A stretch of 64,000 bases of DNA from Klebsiella indica (GCF_005860775.1 NZ_VCHQ01000002.1:1-64000); one strand, 5' to 3'. Positions 28,522 through 39,205 are shown, numbered from the stretch's first letter. Numbers and translations are program-made. The notes: generated by a model from the letters alone, not told the origin.

Positions 28522-29457
28522 TTATTTCGTCACCAGAATAGAGTCCACCATTTTAAATTTCGGGGTTTTATCCAACGGAATAACCTTGCCGCTTTTTTCT
28601 GCATCGACCAGCATCTTGAGGCCGGTCGCGCCAATATCCGCCGGGTTCTGCGCGACAGTGGCGGTCATCTGCCCGTTTTCTACCATCTTGCGGGCTTCCG
28701 GAATGCCATCGGTGCCAACGACCAGCACTTTGCCGGTTTTACCGGCATTCGCGACGGCCTGAGCGACCCCCATCGCCATGGTGTCGTTAGCGCAGTAAAT
28801 CGCTTTGATATTCGGATTACGCTGTAACACGTTGGTGGCGACGTCCAGCGCCTTGATACGGTCCCAGTCGGCAGGCTGGCTGGCCACCAGCTTGATCTGG
28901 CTCGCCTTCTTAAACGCCTCAGTCGCGCCGTTACGACGAGCTTCACCGGAGGCGTTACCGGCTTTGCCTTCGATAATGGCGACTTCTCCACCCTCCGCGC
29001 CCAGCTTATTGATGATAAATTCCGCGCCTTTTGCGCCGACCGCCACGTTATCGGTAGTGACAAACCCTTCCACATTGCCGCCGGCTTTCTTCAGGTTGTC
29101 CATATCGATTTTTTCATCGAGGTTGACCAGATAGATGCCCTTTTTCCAGGCTTTAGCCACCGGCATCACCAGGTTAACGGAGGAGAGCGGCGCAAAAGCG
29201 ATACCTTTGTAATTTTTGTTGCTGAGATCTTCAAATAACTGCAGTTGCGACTGGAAATCGCCTTCCGAGGGCGAGGCAAAAATATCGACGCTAACGCCTA
29301 ATGTTTTGGCTTCGTCTTCAATACCCTTTTTCATATCGACCCAAAATGGGTTGGATAATGTCTTCAATACCACGGCGTAATCGGCAGCGGCCATTGCGCT
29401 GGTGGATAACATTATGCCCATAGCCGCGCCGCTGAAAAGTTTCAGATATTTATTCAT
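28522..29457 (-). CDS. alsB: D-allose-binding periplasmic protein
   Basis: 311 residues, as in E. coli AlsB. The signal peptide runs to about residue 23 (MNKYLKLFSGAAMGIMLSTSAMA), followed by a two-lobe ribose/galactose-binding fold with SNPFWVDMKKGIEDEAKTLG and ALDVATNVLQRNPNIKAIYC. It binds D-allose in the periplasm and hands it to AlsAC. It is the first gene of the operon. Its 176-nt upstream region faces rpiR and should hold the RpiR (AlsR) operator. Confidence 0.95.
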   Translation of the reverse strand: MNKYLKLFSGAAMGIMLSTSAMAAADYAVVLKTLSNPFWVDMKKGIEDEAKTLGVSVDIFASPSEGDFQSQLQLFEDLSNKNYKGIAFAPLSSVNLVMPVAKAWKKGIYLVNLDEKIDMDNLKKAGGNVEGFVTTDNVAVGAKGAEFIINKLGAEGGEVAIIEGKAGNASGEARRNGATEAFKKASQIKLVASQPADWDRIKALDVATNVLQRNPNIKAIYCANDTMAMGVAQAVANAGKTGKVLVVGTDGIPEARKMVENGQMTATVAQNPADIGATGLKMLVDAEKSGKVIPLDKTPKFKMVDSILVTK

Positions 29458-29633
29458 AGCAGTATTCTCAGTGTAGGGGACGCTCCTGTGGCAGGAGCTA
29501 ATTATTAATACTCTAACTCATTCAAATCACGGTAAAGAGGGTAAGCGAGTTAATCCCCGGCGCCATAGAAAATCATGTGACCGGGGAGAACGTGCGTTGC
29601 CAACTCATCTGTGACCTGAAACATGACGAGTAT

Positions 29634-30521
29634 TTACTTCAGCGCGCCTGGTGAAAAGAAATCAACAATCGCGCCCGTTTTCTGCATATTTATATTCGCT
29701 TGTTCAATGTCGAGCTGTGCGACGGAAACAAAGAACGCATCTAATAATGTCAGTTGTAATATACGTGCCGAGGCATTCCGGCCTAATAACGGCGTCTCTG
29801 GTGCTGGCGAGCAAATAATAAAGTCAGCCAATTTTGCAATCGGCGAATGATAGCTATGGGTGATACAAATAATTTTTGCACCATTTTTTTTCGCGAGTTC
29901 CACCGCCGATTTAATATCGCTGGTGCGCCCTGAGTGCGAGACCACCAGTACCACATCCCCCTCCTTCAGCAGCGATGCGGACATCATCATGATATGGGCG
30001 TCCGGGTAAGCCTGACAGCGCACGCCGATGCGTAAAAATTTATGCTGCACATCGGCGCAAATGGCGTTGGACCCTCCGGCGCCGTACAGGTCCCGCTGCC
30101 TGGCGCGGGCAAAGAATCGCGCCGCACGATGAATCTCGTCGACATTGACGATTGACTGGCCTTCCATAATGGTGCGCAGGGTGATGTTAAACACCTTATT
30201 CACGACATCCTGCGGCGCTTCATCAAAGGAGAGCTCAGCCGGGAGCACCTGCTCGGATTGCGAAAAGTAGGCTTCCAGCGCGCTGCGCAGGTTGCGAAAA
30301 CCGCTAAAGCCAAGCAGTTTCGACACCTTAACGATCATGGCTTCGGATACTGACAGCGCCTCCGCGACATCTTTGATTGCCGGCGCATCGCTGAGATTGC
30401 CGGGGGTGAGCAACCATTCAACGATACGACGTTCGTTTTCGGTCATCCCTTCCTGCTTCATGCGAAGCCAGGGGGCAAGGCCGATACCGTTGGGGAGCGC
30501 ACTGGATTCTGACTGACTCAT
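29634..30521 (-). CDS. rpiR: Repressor RpiR/AlsR of allose and rpiB genes
   Basis: 295 residues from ATG 30521 (MSQSES), matching the E. coli start (296 aa); an in-frame ATG at 30539 is possible. The N-terminal RpiR helix-turn-helix (APAIKDVAEALSVSEAMIVK) is followed by a C-terminal SIS sugar-phosphate-binding domain (YGAGGSNAICAD, VVSHSGRTSD). In E. coli it represses alsBACEK and rpiB, relieved by allose. It lies between the two targets: upstream of alsB in the same direction and divergent from rpiB across about 360 nt. Confidence 0.93.
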   Translation of the reverse strand: MSQSESSALPNGIGLAPWLRMKQEGMTENERRIVEWLLTPGNLSDAPAIKDVAEALSVSEAMIVKVSKLLGFSGFRNLRSALEAYFSQSEQVLPAELSFDEAPQDVVNKVFNITLRTIMEGQSIVNVDEIHRAARFFARARQRDLYGAGGSNAICADVQHKFLRIGVRCQAYPDAHIMMMSASLLKEGDVVLVVSHSGRTSDIKSAVELAKKNGAKIICITHSYHSPIAKLADFIICSPAPETPLLGRNASARILQLTLLDAFFVSVAQLDIEQANINMQKTGAIVDFFSPGALK

Positions 30522-30883
30522 CGCTTTCTCTTCGTCCATAAAATGAAGACAACACTATATCACCACAGGTGAAACAGAAAAGATACAATCGACTTCACAA
30601 AAATTATATTTTTATAAAGTAATATGTTTCGTGAAGTTTGGTGGTGTCGACATGCGTTTTTATTTTAGTAAATTATTTTTATATCAAATTGTTATGTGTT
30701 ATTTGCGGGATGTCTTATGCGCGAGGTAGTATCGGTTTAAATGCTTTCAGCGCTTGATTTGTGAAATTTTGCCGTGTAGAAAGGCCCTTTCAGCAGTGTG
30801 ATTGCGGTTTGTTTCGCCAGTTTTCGCCGTTTAAATCACAATGCAAACACTATCTGTAAAGTTGATAACAGGCGAGGCTGAGT
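30522..30883. promoter_or_regulatory. rpiR-rpiB divergent promoter region
   Basis: About 360 bp, AT-rich around 30600-30700, with no gene. It holds the divergent promoters of rpiR and rpiB. Operator sequences for RpiR are expected but I could not single one out. Confidence 0.5.
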
Positions 30884-31333
30884 ATGAAACGGATTGCATT
30901 TGGCTGCGATCATGTGGGTTTTATCTTGAAAGAGGCGATCCTGGCGCATCTGCGCCAGCGCGGCATTGACGTCGTGGATAAAGGAGCATGGTCAACGGCG
31001 CGCACCGATTATCCACGTTACGCCAGCGCTGTGGCTCAGGCTGTTGCCGCGGGTGAAGTCGATGGCGGGATCCTGATTTGCGGCACCGGCGTCGGTATCT
31101 CAATCGCTGCTAATAAACATTCAGGCATTCGGGCGGTGGTTTGCAGCGAGCCTTACTCGGCGCAGCTTTCACGGCAGCATAATGATACTAATGTTCTGGC
31201 TTTTGGCGCGCGGGTGATCGGTCTGGATCTGGCAAAAATGATCGTCGATGCCTGGCTGGACGCCGAATTTGAAGGCGGACGCCATCAGGGGCGGGTCGAC
31301 GCAATCGGCGCGATTGAGCAGCAACGGCACTGA
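30884..31333 (+). CDS. rpiB: Allose-6-phosphate / ribose-5-phosphate isomerase B
   Basis: 149 residues, the same as E. coli RpiB. LacA/RpiB fold with the catalytic Cys66 in ILICGTGVGIS, CDHVGF near the N-terminus for substrate binding and a later RQHNDTNVLAFG segment. It isomerises allose 6-phosphate to allulose 6-phosphate (feeding AlsE) and can interconvert ribose 5-phosphate and ribulose 5-phosphate. It is divergent from rpiR. Confidence 0.95.
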   Translation: MKRIAFGCDHVGFILKEAILAHLRQRGIDVVDKGAWSTARTDYPRYASAVAQAVAAGEVDGGILICGTGVGISIAANKHSGIRAVVCSEPYSAQLSRQHNDTNVLAFGARVIGLDLAKMIVDAWLDAEFEGGRHQGRVDAIGAIEQQRH

Positions 31334-31459
31334 GATCCCTCCGCGATGAGGTTGATTAATATGGGGCCAGTCGCGAGGGCTGGTCCTGTGCCGTATTTCT
31401 GTACCGGTTTGTTTTTCCACGTCAGCGTGGACCGTGTTGTTGATGAGGCGCGCGGCGGG

Positions 31460-32218
31460 TTAATCCAGCACAATCTCCATCCCATCAAACCCCGCTTCAA
31501 ACCCGGCAGGCAGCACATTGTCCATCATCCATACGTCGAACTGGTGGCTGATATGGGTGAGGATCACGCGCGGGCAGCCAATCACCTGGTTAATGGCCCG
31601 AACCGTGTTCAGGTCGCAGTGATTGTGCGGCGGTTGCGGGCGCGGTTCATGGCTACAGTCGATGATGATGATCTGCGGCTGGTTGTTAAGCAGGAATTTC
31701 AGCGTTTTTTCCGGCAGGCCCGCGGTGTCGGACAGCCAGGCAACCCGGCTGTGGGCCGATTCCAGCAGATAACCGAAAGTGAGCTTTGAGTGGTTTAGCG
31801 GCAGCGGGGTGACGCGCAGCCCCTGTAGCGTAAACGTCACAAACGGTTCGACGGTGTGGCTGAAATCCAGCAGGCCCGGATGTCTGAACAGATCGTCGCA
31901 GCCCTGTTCATCGGGCGGGCCGTATACCGCAATGGGGTCGCCTGCGCCCCAGCGCAGCGGGAACAGCCCCTGAACATGATCCATATGATAATGCGTGAGC
32001 AGAAACTGCTGAAAGCTGCCGGCGGGCCAGTGCTCCATCAGATCCGGCAGTCCGGCATCCAGCAGCGTCACCGCGCTGTTGAATGTGACCACCGCGCTAC
32101 AGGGGCGGCGACGGTGCGCCTCAGTGGCGCGCGCCCGGCGACAGGCGGGGCAGTCGCAGCCGAAAACCGGTACCTGCTGCGCACCGCCGGTGCCGGTTAA
32201 GCGGAGAGTCAGGCTCAT
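31460..32218 (-). CDS. phnP: Phosphoribosyl cyclic phosphodiesterase PhnP
   Basis: 252 residues, as in E. coli. Metallo-beta-lactamase fold with the metal motif [16 protein letters not shown] and a late ILTHISHQ, plus an N-terminal zinc site with cysteines in [12 protein letters not shown]. It opens the 1,2-cyclic phosphate of ribose produced by C-P lyase. It is the last gene of the phn operon, 28 nt after phnN; the acetyltransferase gene phnO that lies between them in E. coli is missing. Confidence 0.93.
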   Translation of the reverse strand: MSLTLRLTGTGGAQQVPVFGCDCPACRRARATEAHRRRPCSAVVTFNSAVTLLDAGLPDLMEHWPAGSFQQFLLTHYHMDHVQGLFPLRWGAGDPIAVYGPPDEQGCDDLFRHPGLLDFSHTVEPFVTFTLQGLRVTPLPLNHSKLTFGYLLESAHSRVAWLSDTAGLPEKTLKFLLNNQPQIIIIDCSHEPRPQPPHNHCDLNTVRAINQVIGCPRVILTHISHQFDVWMMDNVLPAGFEAGFDGMEIVLD

Positions 32219-32246
32219 ACTACCTCCTCACTTCAGGACATTTTTG

Positions 32247-32810
32247 TCAGGCGAGCCGCTGTTCACGCCGGTTGCCGTGAACGCGAATCAAGGATACCAG
32301 CGCATCCACCGAGTGGCTCAGAGGGCCATCATTGTTGAGGATCTGGCACGCGCCCGGCGTATAACGCGCCGCCCGCGCCAGCCGCTGAGCAATCTCCGTT
32401 TGGTTCTCCCGTCCGCGCTGCTCCAGACGTTGACGCAGTATCTCCGGGGAGACCTGCAGACAGACGGGCAGCAGGACATCGGCATAGCGTGCCTGCGCCT
32501 GTGGAAGATGCGCGCGGGAGCCGTTGGCCACCACGTCAAACCCGGCGTGCAGCCACAGGTCAATTTCCACGCCGATGCCGTAATACGTGTTGTTGGCATG
32601 CCAGCTAAGGGCAAACAGGTGCTGTTCGGCGCGGGTGAAAAATTCATGTTCGCTAAGCGCGATATGATTTTCGTAGCCCGCATTGTGAGGACGGGTAATG
32701 TAGCGGTGCGCCACCAGCAGTTGCGGATGTTCCCGCTGGCGCAGCGCCGTCAGAAGGCTATCTTTACCGGAGCCGGATGGGCCGACCAGCCAAATCAGTC
32801 TCCCCGTCAT
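32247..32810 (-). CDS. phnN: Ribose 1,5-bisphosphate phosphokinase PhnN
   Basis: 187 residues (E. coli 185). Guanylate-kinase-like P-loop fold with Walker [11 protein letters not shown] near residue 10 and [13 protein letters not shown] as the substrate segment. It phosphorylates ribose 1,5-bisphosphate to PRPP, returning the phosphonate-derived ribose to nucleotide synthesis. It overlaps phnM by 1 nt and precedes phnP directly because phnO is absent. Confidence 0.93.
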   Translation of the reverse strand: MTGRLIWLVGPSGSGKDSLLTALRQREHPQLLVAHRYITRPHNAGYENHIALSEHEFFTRAEQHLFALSWHANNTYYGIGVEIDLWLHAGFDVVANGSRAHLPQAQARYADVLLPVCLQVSPEILRQRLEQRGRENQTEIAQRLARAARYTPGACQILNNDGPLSHSVDALVSLIRVHGNRREQRLA

Positions 32811-33946
32811 CAGAAGACCCTCTTACCCTGACGCCAGACGTTATCAATATGGATATGCTCGCCGCGACGGCGCGCCAGCACCAGATCCGCGCGTTTACCT
32901 TCGGCAATTGTCCCCCGGTCGTGCAGACCTACCGCCTGCGCCGGGTTACTACTCACCAGACGAATAGCCTGCGCCAGGGTAAAGGCGTTAGCGTCGTCAT
33001 CGGCAACGCGAAAAGCGGCGTCCAGCAGGCTGGCGGGGTAATAATCGGAGGAGAGGATATCCAGCAGGCCGCGGGTTGCCAGATGGTGGGCGGCGACGTT
33101 CCCGGAATGCGAGCCGCCGCGCACGATATTCGGCGCCCCCATCAGAACGCACATTCCATGCTGACGTGACGCCTCCGCGGCAGCGAGCGTGGTAGGAAAT
33201 TCGGCGATGACGCTGCCAAGCTGGTGCGATTCGGCTACATGCTCAGGGGTGGCGTCGTCGTGGCTGGCCAGAGCGATATGACGCTCGCGGCAGATCGCGG
33301 CAATACTCTGCCGGTTGGGTTGCGACCAGGTTGCCGCCAGCGCCATCTGCTCCTCTTCGAATTGGTCCATTTCGGCGTGGCTCAGGTGGTATTTTCCCTG
33401 ATAGTAGTCGCGGTATTTGCTGCGATCGGCGTACTGGCGCTGGCCTGGCGAGTGATCCATCAGGGAGACCAGGCTGACCGGCTCGCGGCCCACCAGTTTT
33501 TCAAACAGCGGCAGAGTGGTGTGGTGCGGCAGTTCACAACGCAGATGCAGACGGTGTTCAGCACGGTTGAGGCCGCGCTTTTGCGTCTCTTCCACGGCGT
33601 TAATCATTTTTTCCAGATTCTCCAGGCGATCGCCGCCGTCACGAACATCGCCAATAGCGACGGCATCCAGCACGGTGGTGATGCCGCTGGCAATCATCAG
33701 CGCGTCGTGGCTGCTCATCGCCGAATGGGCGGGCCAGTCCACTTTTGGTCGGGGGGAGAAAAACTTGTCCAGATTGTCGGTATGCAGCTCGATAAGCCCC
33801 GGCAGCAGCCAGCCGCCTTCGCCATCAATGGCCGCCGCCAGCCGACTCTGGCTTGCGGCGAAGGTATAAATGTTGCCGTCCCGCACTTCCAGCGAGCCAT
33901 TAACCACCTCATTTTCGAGGACCAGCTTTACATTATTGATAATCAT
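32810..33946 (-). CDS. phnM: Ribophosphonate triphosphate hydrolase PhnM
   Basis: 378 residues, the E. coli length. Amidohydrolase-superfamily barrel with [13 protein letters not shown] (metal His), a central HHTTLP and [10 protein letters not shown] (catalytic Asp). It removes pyrophosphate from alkylphosphonate ribose 5'-triphosphate, the step before C-P bond cleavage. It overlaps phnL by 4 nt and phnN by 1 nt. Confidence 0.95.
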   Translation of the reverse strand: MIINNVKLVLENEVVNGSLEVRDGNIYTFAASQSRLAAAIDGEGGWLLPGLIELHTDNLDKFFSPRPKVDWPAHSAMSSHDALMIASGITTVLDAVAIGDVRDGGDRLENLEKMINAVEETQKRGLNRAEHRLHLRCELPHHTTLPLFEKLVGREPVSLVSLMDHSPGQRQYADRSKYRDYYQGKYHLSHAEMDQFEEEQMALAATWSQPNRQSIAAICRERHIALASHDDATPEHVAESHQLGSVIAEFPTTLAAAEASRQHGMCVLMGAPNIVRGGSHSGNVAAHHLATRGLLDILSSDYYPASLLDAAFRVADDDANAFTLAQAIRLVSSNPAQAVGLHDRGTIAEGKRADLVLARRRGEHIHIDNVWRQGKRVF

Positions 33947-34629
33947 GCTGATATTCCCATCGGATGCAGGCGGTCAGCGACCTGATTGCGTACCGCTTCG
34001 TCATGAAAAATACCGACGATAGCCGCGCCGCGCGCTTTGGCTTCGTGAATCAGTTCCACCACCGCGGCGCTGTTTTTCGCGTCCAGCGAGGCGGTAGGTT
34101 CGTCGAGGAGCAAAATGGGGTAATCAACCGCAAAGCCGCGGGCGATATTGACGCGCTGCTGCTCGCCGCCGGAAAAGGTGGAAGGCGCCAGGCGCCACAG
34201 GCGCTCAGGGACGTTCAGGCGCGCCAGTAGACGGGCGGCTTTTGCGGCGCTCTCGTCGCGGGAAATGCCCAGTTCGAGCAGCGGCTGAATCACCACGTCG
34301 AGGGCGGAAATGCGCGGGATCACCCGCAGGAACTGGCTGACCCAGCCGATAGTGGTTTTACGTACTTCCAGTACCTTACGCGCCGAAGCGCTGACCAGGT
34401 CCACCCATTCGTCGCCGTGGCGGATATGGATGTGGCCGCTATCGGGCAGGTAGTTGGCGTAAAGCGATCGCAGCAGGGTTGATTTTCCGCTGCCGGAGTG
34501 GCCGTGCAGCACCACGCATTCCCCGGCGTTAACGGTTAACGAGGCGTCGGTGAGGACCGGCAGACGCACGCCGTGCTGCTGGTGCAGAACAAAGGTTTTA
34601 TGGATGTTTTCAACGCGGATGGCGTTCAT
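33943..34629 (-). CDS. phnL: C-P lyase ABC-type ATPase PhnL
   Basis: 228 residues (E. coli 226). ABC ATPase with Walker [10 protein letters not shown], signature FSGGEQQRV, Walker [13 protein letters not shown] and switch His in GIFHDEAV. It associates with the PhnGHIJK core and is needed for phosphonate use; it is not a classical importer subunit. It overlaps phnM by 4 nt and follows phnK by 42 nt. Confidence 0.94.
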   Translation of the reverse strand: MNAIRVENIHKTFVLHQQHGVRLPVLTDASLTVNAGECVVLHGHSGSGKSTLLRSLYANYLPDSGHIHIRHGDEWVDLVSASARKVLEVRKTTIGWVSQFLRVIPRISALDVVIQPLLELGISRDESAAKAARLLARLNVPERLWRLAPSTFSGGEQQRVNIARGFAVDYPILLLDEPTASLDAKNSAAVVELIHEAKARGAAIVGIFHDEAVRNQVADRLHPMGISA

Positions 34630-34671
34630 TTTTTGCCTCTTCGATATTCGTGTGGCCGATTGCCCCGGGGG

Positions 34672-35430
34672 TTAATTCTGCAATACCGACGACACCAGCA
34701 GTTGGGTGTAAGGGTGGTGCGGATCATCCAGCACCCGGTCAGTTAAACCACTTTCCACCACCTCGCCCTGCTTCATCACCAGCAGACGGTTAGCCAGCAG
34801 GCGGGCGACGCCGAGATCGTGGGTCACGATCACCACCGCCAGGTTCAGCTCCACCACCAGGCCGCGCAGCAGGTCGAGCAGGCGCGCCTGCACCGAAACG
34901 TCCAGCCCGCCGGTCGGCTCATCCATAAATATCAGCTTTGGCCGGGTCACCAGATTGCGGGCGATTTGCAGGCGCTGCTGCATTCCGCCGGAAAAGGTGG
35001 TGGGCAGGTCGTCAATGCGTGAAGGCGGGATCTCCACCTCCTGCAGCCACTGCGCCGCCGTGGCGCGAATATTGCCGTAGTGCCGGGCGCCGGTGGCCAT
35101 CAGGCGTTCGCCGATATTGCCTCCCGCCGACACCTGGCGACGCAGGCCGTCCAGCGGATGCTGATGCACCACGCCCCATTCGGTGCGCAACAGGCGACGG
35201 CGATCCGCTTCGCTCATCGCGTACAGTGAGCGGTTCTGATACAGAACTTCGCCCCGTTGCGGCGTCAGGCGGGCGGAAATGGCCTGCAGCAGAGTGGTTT
35301 TCCCGGAGCCGGATTCGCCGACGATACCGAGGACTTCGCCTGGCCACAGTTCAAACGACACATCGCTGAAGCCTTTTCCCGGCGCATAGAGGTGGGTCAG
35401 GCGATTGACCGCCAGTAACGGATGACTCAT
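34672..35430 (-). CDS. phnK: C-P lyase ABC-type ATPase PhnK
   Basis: 252 residues from ATG 35430, matching E. coli; an upstream extension to 35460 lies within phnJ and is rejected. Walker A GESGSGKTT, signature FSGGMQQRL, Walker B LIFMDEPTGGLD and switch His in VTHDLGV. It docks on PhnJ in the C-P lyase core. Its ATG overlaps the phnJ stop (ATGA, 4 nt). Confidence 0.94.
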   Translation of the reverse strand: MSHPLLAVNRLTHLYAPGKGFSDVSFELWPGEVLGIVGESGSGKTTLLQAISARLTPQRGEVLYQNRSLYAMSEADRRRLLRTEWGVVHQHPLDGLRRQVSAGGNIGERLMATGARHYGNIRATAAQWLQEVEIPPSRIDDLPTTFSGGMQQRLQIARNLVTRPKLIFMDEPTGGLDVSVQARLLDLLRGLVVELNLAVVIVTHDLGVARLLANRLLVMKQGEVVESGLTDRVLDDPHHPYTQLLVSSVLQN

Positions 35431-36275
35431 TTTTTCTGCGCCTCGCTCTGTTGACGGCAATAATCGGTATCGGAGCAGACAAACATTCGCTTGCCGCTGT
35501 CGTCGAGCACCACTTCATCAAGATAGCTGTGGCGCGATCCGCAGATGGCGCAGGGCTCGTCCCACTTCTGAACGGTAAACGGATGATCGTCGAAATCAAG
35601 GCTCTCTACCGGTGTATAGGGCGGCACCGCGTAGATACGCTTTTCGCGTCCGGCGCCAAACAGCTGTAGCGCGGGCATCATATGCATCTTCGGATTATCG
35701 AATTTTGGAATCGGCGACGGGTCCATCACGTAGCGGCCGTTCACCTTCACCGGGTAGGCGTAAGTTGTCGCGATATGGCCGAAACGGGCGATATCTTCGT
35801 ACAGTTTCACCTGCATCACGCCATACTCCTCCAGCGCGTGCATGGTGCGGGTTTCGGTTTCGCGCGGCTCGATAAAGCGCAGCGGCTCCGGGATCGGCAC
35901 CTGGAAGATCAGGATCTGATCTTCGCTCAGCGGCGTTTCCGGGATCCGGTGGCGGGTCTGGATCAGCGTCGCCTCTTCGGTGCGCTCGGTGGTGGCGACA
36001 CCGGTAACACGCCGGAAGAACTGGCGAATCGACACCGCGTTGGTGGTGTCGTCCGCGCCCTGGTCGATCACTTTCAGCACATCGTCCTCGCCAATCACGC
36101 TGGCGGTGAGCTGAATGCCGCCGGTGCCCCAGCCGTAGGGCATCGGCATCTCGCGACCGCCGAACGGTACCTGATAGCCGGGGATTGCCACCGCTTTCAG
36201 AAGGGCGCGGCGGATCATGCGTTTGGTTTGCTCATCAAGATAAGCAAAGTTATAGCCGGTCAGCGCGTTAGCCAC
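35427..36275 (-). CDS. phnJ: C-P lyase radical SAM subunit PhnJ
   Basis: 282 residues from GTG 36275 (VANALTGYNFAYLDE...), one more than E. coli; ATG-initiated longer frames run into phnI and are not credible. The C-terminal CAICGSRH and CSDTDYC supply the cluster cysteines of this unusual radical SAM enzyme. PhnJ cleaves the carbon-phosphorus bond of the ribosyl phosphonate to give alkane and ribose cyclic phosphate. It overlaps the end of phnI by 8 nt (GTGGCTAA) and phnK by 4 nt. Confidence 0.95.
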   Translation of the reverse strand: MANALTGYNFAYLDEQTKRMIRRALLKAVAIPGYQVPFGGREMPMPYGWGTGGIQLTASVIGEDDVLKVIDQGADDTTNAVSIRQFFRRVTGVATTERTEEATLIQTRHRIPETPLSEDQILIFQVPIPEPLRFIEPRETETRTMHALEEYGVMQVKLYEDIARFGHIATTYAYPVKVNGRYVMDPSPIPKFDNPKMHMMPALQLFGAGREKRIYAVPPYTPVESLDFDDHPFTVQKWDEPCAICGSRHSYLDEVVLDDSGKRMFVCSDTDYCRQQSEAQKK

Positions 36276-37332
36276 GTTGATTCTCCCGTTGCAGACGTTT
36301 GAGCAGCGCCAGTTCGGCCTGGAAATCGACATAGTGAGGGAGTTTGAGATGCGAAACGAAACCGGCCGCCTCGACGTTATCGGCATGAGCCAGCACAAAC
36401 TCTTCATCCTGCGCGGGCCCCGCCGCTTCTTCACCGTAATCCGGCGCCTGTAGCGCGCGGTCTACCAGCGCCATTGCCATTGCTTTGCGCTCGCTCATGC
36501 CGAACGTCAGGCCGTAACCGCGGGTAAAGTGCGGCGGCTCATCCGGAGGGGCGACAAAGCCGTTGACCATTTCGCATTCGGTCATCAGCAGTTCGCCGAT
36601 ATTGACGGTGAATCCCAGCTCTTCGGGGGTAATTTGCACCGTGATGTAGCCGCTGCGAATTTCACCGGCAAACGGGTGATTACGCCCGTAGCCGCGCTGG
36701 GTGGAGTAGGCCAGCGCCAGCAGATAACCTTCGTCGCCGCGCACCAGTTGCTGTAAACGCGAAGAGCGTGAACAGGGGTAGACCGGCGGATGACGGGTAA
36801 TGTCGTCGGGGCGGGCAGCGGTATCCTGCTCCGCTTTCGCCAGTTCCTGTCGGGTCAGCAGATGAAAAACATGTGGGGTGGCTTGTTGCGGCGCGTCGTC
36901 GGTGGCCAGCACGGGCGATTCACCGTTGGCCAGCAGGGTAAAATCGAGCAGGCGATGGGTATAGTCGTAGGTCGGGCCGAGCATCTGGCCACCGGGAATA
37001 TCTTTGTAGACCGCTGAGATACGACGTTCAAGGCGCATACTGGCGGTGTCGATCGGTTCGCTCACCGCCAGCCTTTGCAGGGTGGTGCGGTAAGCGCGCA
37101 GCAGAAAAATGGCTTCGACGTTATCGCCGCTGGCCTGTTTCAGCGCCAGCGCCGCCAGCTCCCGGTCGGCGATACCGCCTTCAGTCATTACCCGGTCGAC
37201 CGCCAGATTTAGCTGCTGGCTAATCTGTTCAACGCTGATTTCGGCAAGCCGCCTGTCACCACGGCGTTTATGTTCTTGCAGGGCGTGAGCGGCGGCGATC
37301 GCCTTCTCGCCGCCTTTGACGGCTACGTACAT
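36268..37332 (-). CDS. phnI: C-P lyase core subunit PhnI
   Basis: 354 residues, the E. coli length. Landmarks include [12 protein letters not shown] at the start, EGGIADRELAALALKQASGD and HNGYGRNHPF-like RGYGRNHPFAGEIRSGY. With PhnG, H and L it attaches the phosphonate to ATP at ribose C1, releasing adenine; alone it acts as a nucleosidase. It overlaps phnH by 1 nt and phnJ by 8 nt. Confidence 0.95.
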   Translation of the reverse strand: MYVAVKGGEKAIAAAHALQEHKRRGDRRLAEISVEQISQQLNLAVDRVMTEGGIADRELAALALKQASGDNVEAIFLLRAYRTTLQRLAVSEPIDTASMRLERRISAVYKDIPGGQMLGPTYDYTHRLLDFTLLANGESPVLATDDAPQQATPHVFHLLTRQELAKAEQDTAARPDDITRHPPVYPCSRSSRLQQLVRGDEGYLLALAYSTQRGYGRNHPFAGEIRSGYITVQITPEELGFTVNIGELLMTECEMVNGFVAPPDEPPHFTRGYGLTFGMSERKAMAMALVDRALQAPDYGEEAAGPAQDEEFVLAHADNVEAAGFVSHLKLPHYVDFQAELALLKRLQRENQRG

Positions 37333-37916
37333 TAGCAGACCTCCACATGGGTGGTGCGCGGGATAGCCAGCAGGCGTTCTCCGCAGGTCAGGATCAGGTC
37401 GATGCCCAGCGGAAACGGGTGCGGGCGTTCGGTTAATTCCTCAATAATGCATTCCGGCAGATGCGGGGCGATCATCCGTTCTTCGGCGATCCCGGCCCCG
37501 GTCAGGCGCAGCATGCGGCCGCCGCTGAGGCTGGTGAGCTGAACAATCAGCGTGACGCTGGTTTCCGGGGCGACGACAGTACCGGCAGAAAGTACGTTCA
37601 GTTGTTCGCTGCTGATACTGTCATCGGCGATGGCGAATGTTGCCCGTTGCGGCTGCTCAACCAGCGGCGCGCCGGTATGAAAGCGCAGATTCTGAGCGAC
37701 GAGATCGTTATGTAGCGCCGGGGCGAGCCAGAGCGGCGTATCGTGATCCGCCAGGGTCAGCAGCAGGCTGGTGGAAGCGATGTTCAGCGGCTGCCAGCCG
37801 TGCTGGAGCTGCTGCAGGGAGACGATCACGCCCGGTTCACTCATCGCTTTCAGCAGACGGCGAAAACTGTGTTGGGCATCCTGCACCGGCAGGGCAAAGG
37901 CGGTTTGTAATGTCAT
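37332..37916 (-). CDS. phnH: C-P lyase core subunit PhnH
   Basis: 194 residues (E. coli 194). The start [20 protein letters not shown] and the [20 protein letters not shown] tail are typical. It resembles PLP-fold proteins but lacks the cofactor site, and forms part of the PhnGHIJ heterooctamer. It overlaps phnG by 4 nt and phnI by 1 nt. Confidence 0.94.
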   Translation of the reverse strand: MTLQTAFALPVQDAQHSFRRLLKAMSEPGVIVSLQQLQHGWQPLNIASTSLLLTLADHDTPLWLAPALHNDLVAQNLRFHTGAPLVEQPQRATFAIADDSISSEQLNVLSAGTVVAPETSVTLIVQLTSLSGGRMLRLTGAGIAEERMIAPHLPECIIEELTERPHPFPLGIDLILTCGERLLAIPRTTHVEVC

Positions 37917-38365
37917 GCGTTATCTCCGCGAACCAGAGTAAAGAAGTCGACCCGACTGGCGTTGACTTCGGCGCGTCGGGCTTCAATGCGCGCGCTACGT
38001 TGTGCTTCCAGCGGGGTTATCAGGGTTTCCATCAGGGTGTGAAAATGGTGTGGCGACTGCATCAGGGCATCAATGACCGCGCAGCGCTCGGCGTGCGGGC
38101 GGTCACGGCCCAGAACCCAGCTATAGCCGGTGGTTCCGTCGGCCAGGCGAATGGCCGCGCGGGTTAAGGTAGCATCACCGGCAAAGAAGCGGTCGCCGGT
38201 GCCGCCCATGCGCGCCTGTAGCTGGACCAGGCCGGTTTCCGGGGCGCGAAGTACCTCATACTGCGGCGCGAGATTCAGGGTCTGCATCCGCGCCTCAAGT
38301 TCTGGTGGTTCACTGTGGGCCAGCACGGACATCCAGCGCTGGCGAGTGGCGGTATCAAAGTGCAT
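37913..38365 (-). CDS. phnG: C-P lyase core subunit PhnG
   Basis: 150 residues (E. coli 150). Conserved segments are [12 protein letters not shown] near the start, [20 protein letters not shown] in the middle and [17 protein letters not shown] at the end. It is a structural partner in the PhnGHIJ complex. Its ATG follows the phnF stop without a gap. Confidence 0.94.
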   Translation of the reverse strand: MHFDTATRQRWMSVLAHSEPPELEARMQTLNLAPQYEVLRAPETGLVQLQARMGGTGDRFFAGDATLTRAAIRLADGTTGYSWVLGRDRPHAERCAVIDALMQSPHHFHTLMETLITPLEAQRSARIEARRAEVNASRVDFFTLVRGDNA

Positions 38366-39091
38366 TCAGTGCTCCATGGTGAATTCGATCATGTCGGCGC
38401 GGGTCAGGCTGACGGAGTATTCCGTCGCGTTCTGTGCACCCTGGCGATGATTCAGCGTGCGCACGCACAGCAGCGGCGCCAGATTGGGTATGCCGAGAAT
38501 GTTGCTCTCTTTGGCCTGCGCGCGGCGGGCGCTGATTTTGGTGCGTACGCGGGTCAGTTCGATATCAAGCTGGTCGCGCAGCAAGTCATGGAGAGAACCG
38601 TGGGTAAAGGTTTGCAGCACCGGCCATAAATTCAGGTCGGCAAAGTAGTGGTCTATCAGGCACAGCGCGACGCCGTTCACACGGCGCAGGGTGCGCAGGT
38701 GAATAACGTCATCGCCTTCGTTAATGGCAAAGGCTTCGGCAATATGGCTGCTGGCCGGGCGCAGGACCGACAGCAGTTTCTCGCTGGTGGGATGGCTCCC
38801 CTGTTCGAGCAGATTCTGGCTGAAGCGCGCCTGGGCATTGAGCGGGTAATCAATCGGCCGCATCAGCACCAGTACGCCGACGCCGTGACGGCGCTGGACC
38901 CAGCCGCGCTCGACGAGCTGGTCGATAGCCCGGCGCAGAGTATGGCGGTTAACCGCAAAGCGGGTCGCCAGCTGCTGTTCGGCGGGAAGATAGTCGCCGC
39001 AGCGGTAGTGGTGGCGAAGCTCTTGCTCAAGTTTGGCGGCAATTTCCTGGTATCGGGTTGGATAGCTGGTCGGATGTCTGGATAAGTACAT
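38366..39091 (-). CDS. phnF: GntR/HutC-family regulator PhnF
   Basis: 241 residues from ATG 39091, the E. coli length. Winged helix (GDYLPAEQQLATRFAVNRHT) followed by a UTRA effector domain (SVSLTRADMIEFTMEH end). PhnF-type proteins repress phosphonate genes. Here it is the first gene of the operon because phnC, phnD and phnE, which precede it in E. coli, are absent; a Pho box lies about 115 nt upstream. Confidence 0.93.
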   Translation of the reverse strand: MYLSRHPTSYPTRYQEIAAKLEQELRHHYRCGDYLPAEQQLATRFAVNRHTLRRAIDQLVERGWVQRRHGVGVLVLMRPIDYPLNAQARFSQNLLEQGSHPTSEKLLSVLRPASSHIAEAFAINEGDDVIHLRTLRRVNGVALCLIDHYFADLNLWPVLQTFTHGSLHDLLRDQLDIELTRVRTKISARRAQAKESNILGIPNLAPLLCVRTLNHRQGAQNATEYSVSLTRADMIEFTMEH

Positions 39092-39205
39092 GTCAGTCAA
39101 GCCTCCACGAAGGGCAAACGCATATTGACTTCGGAACATGGGGCGATCCTGACGGTTTTTTGTGACGTTTCAGTTAAGAGACGATGACCGGGGGATGAAG
39201 AGTTG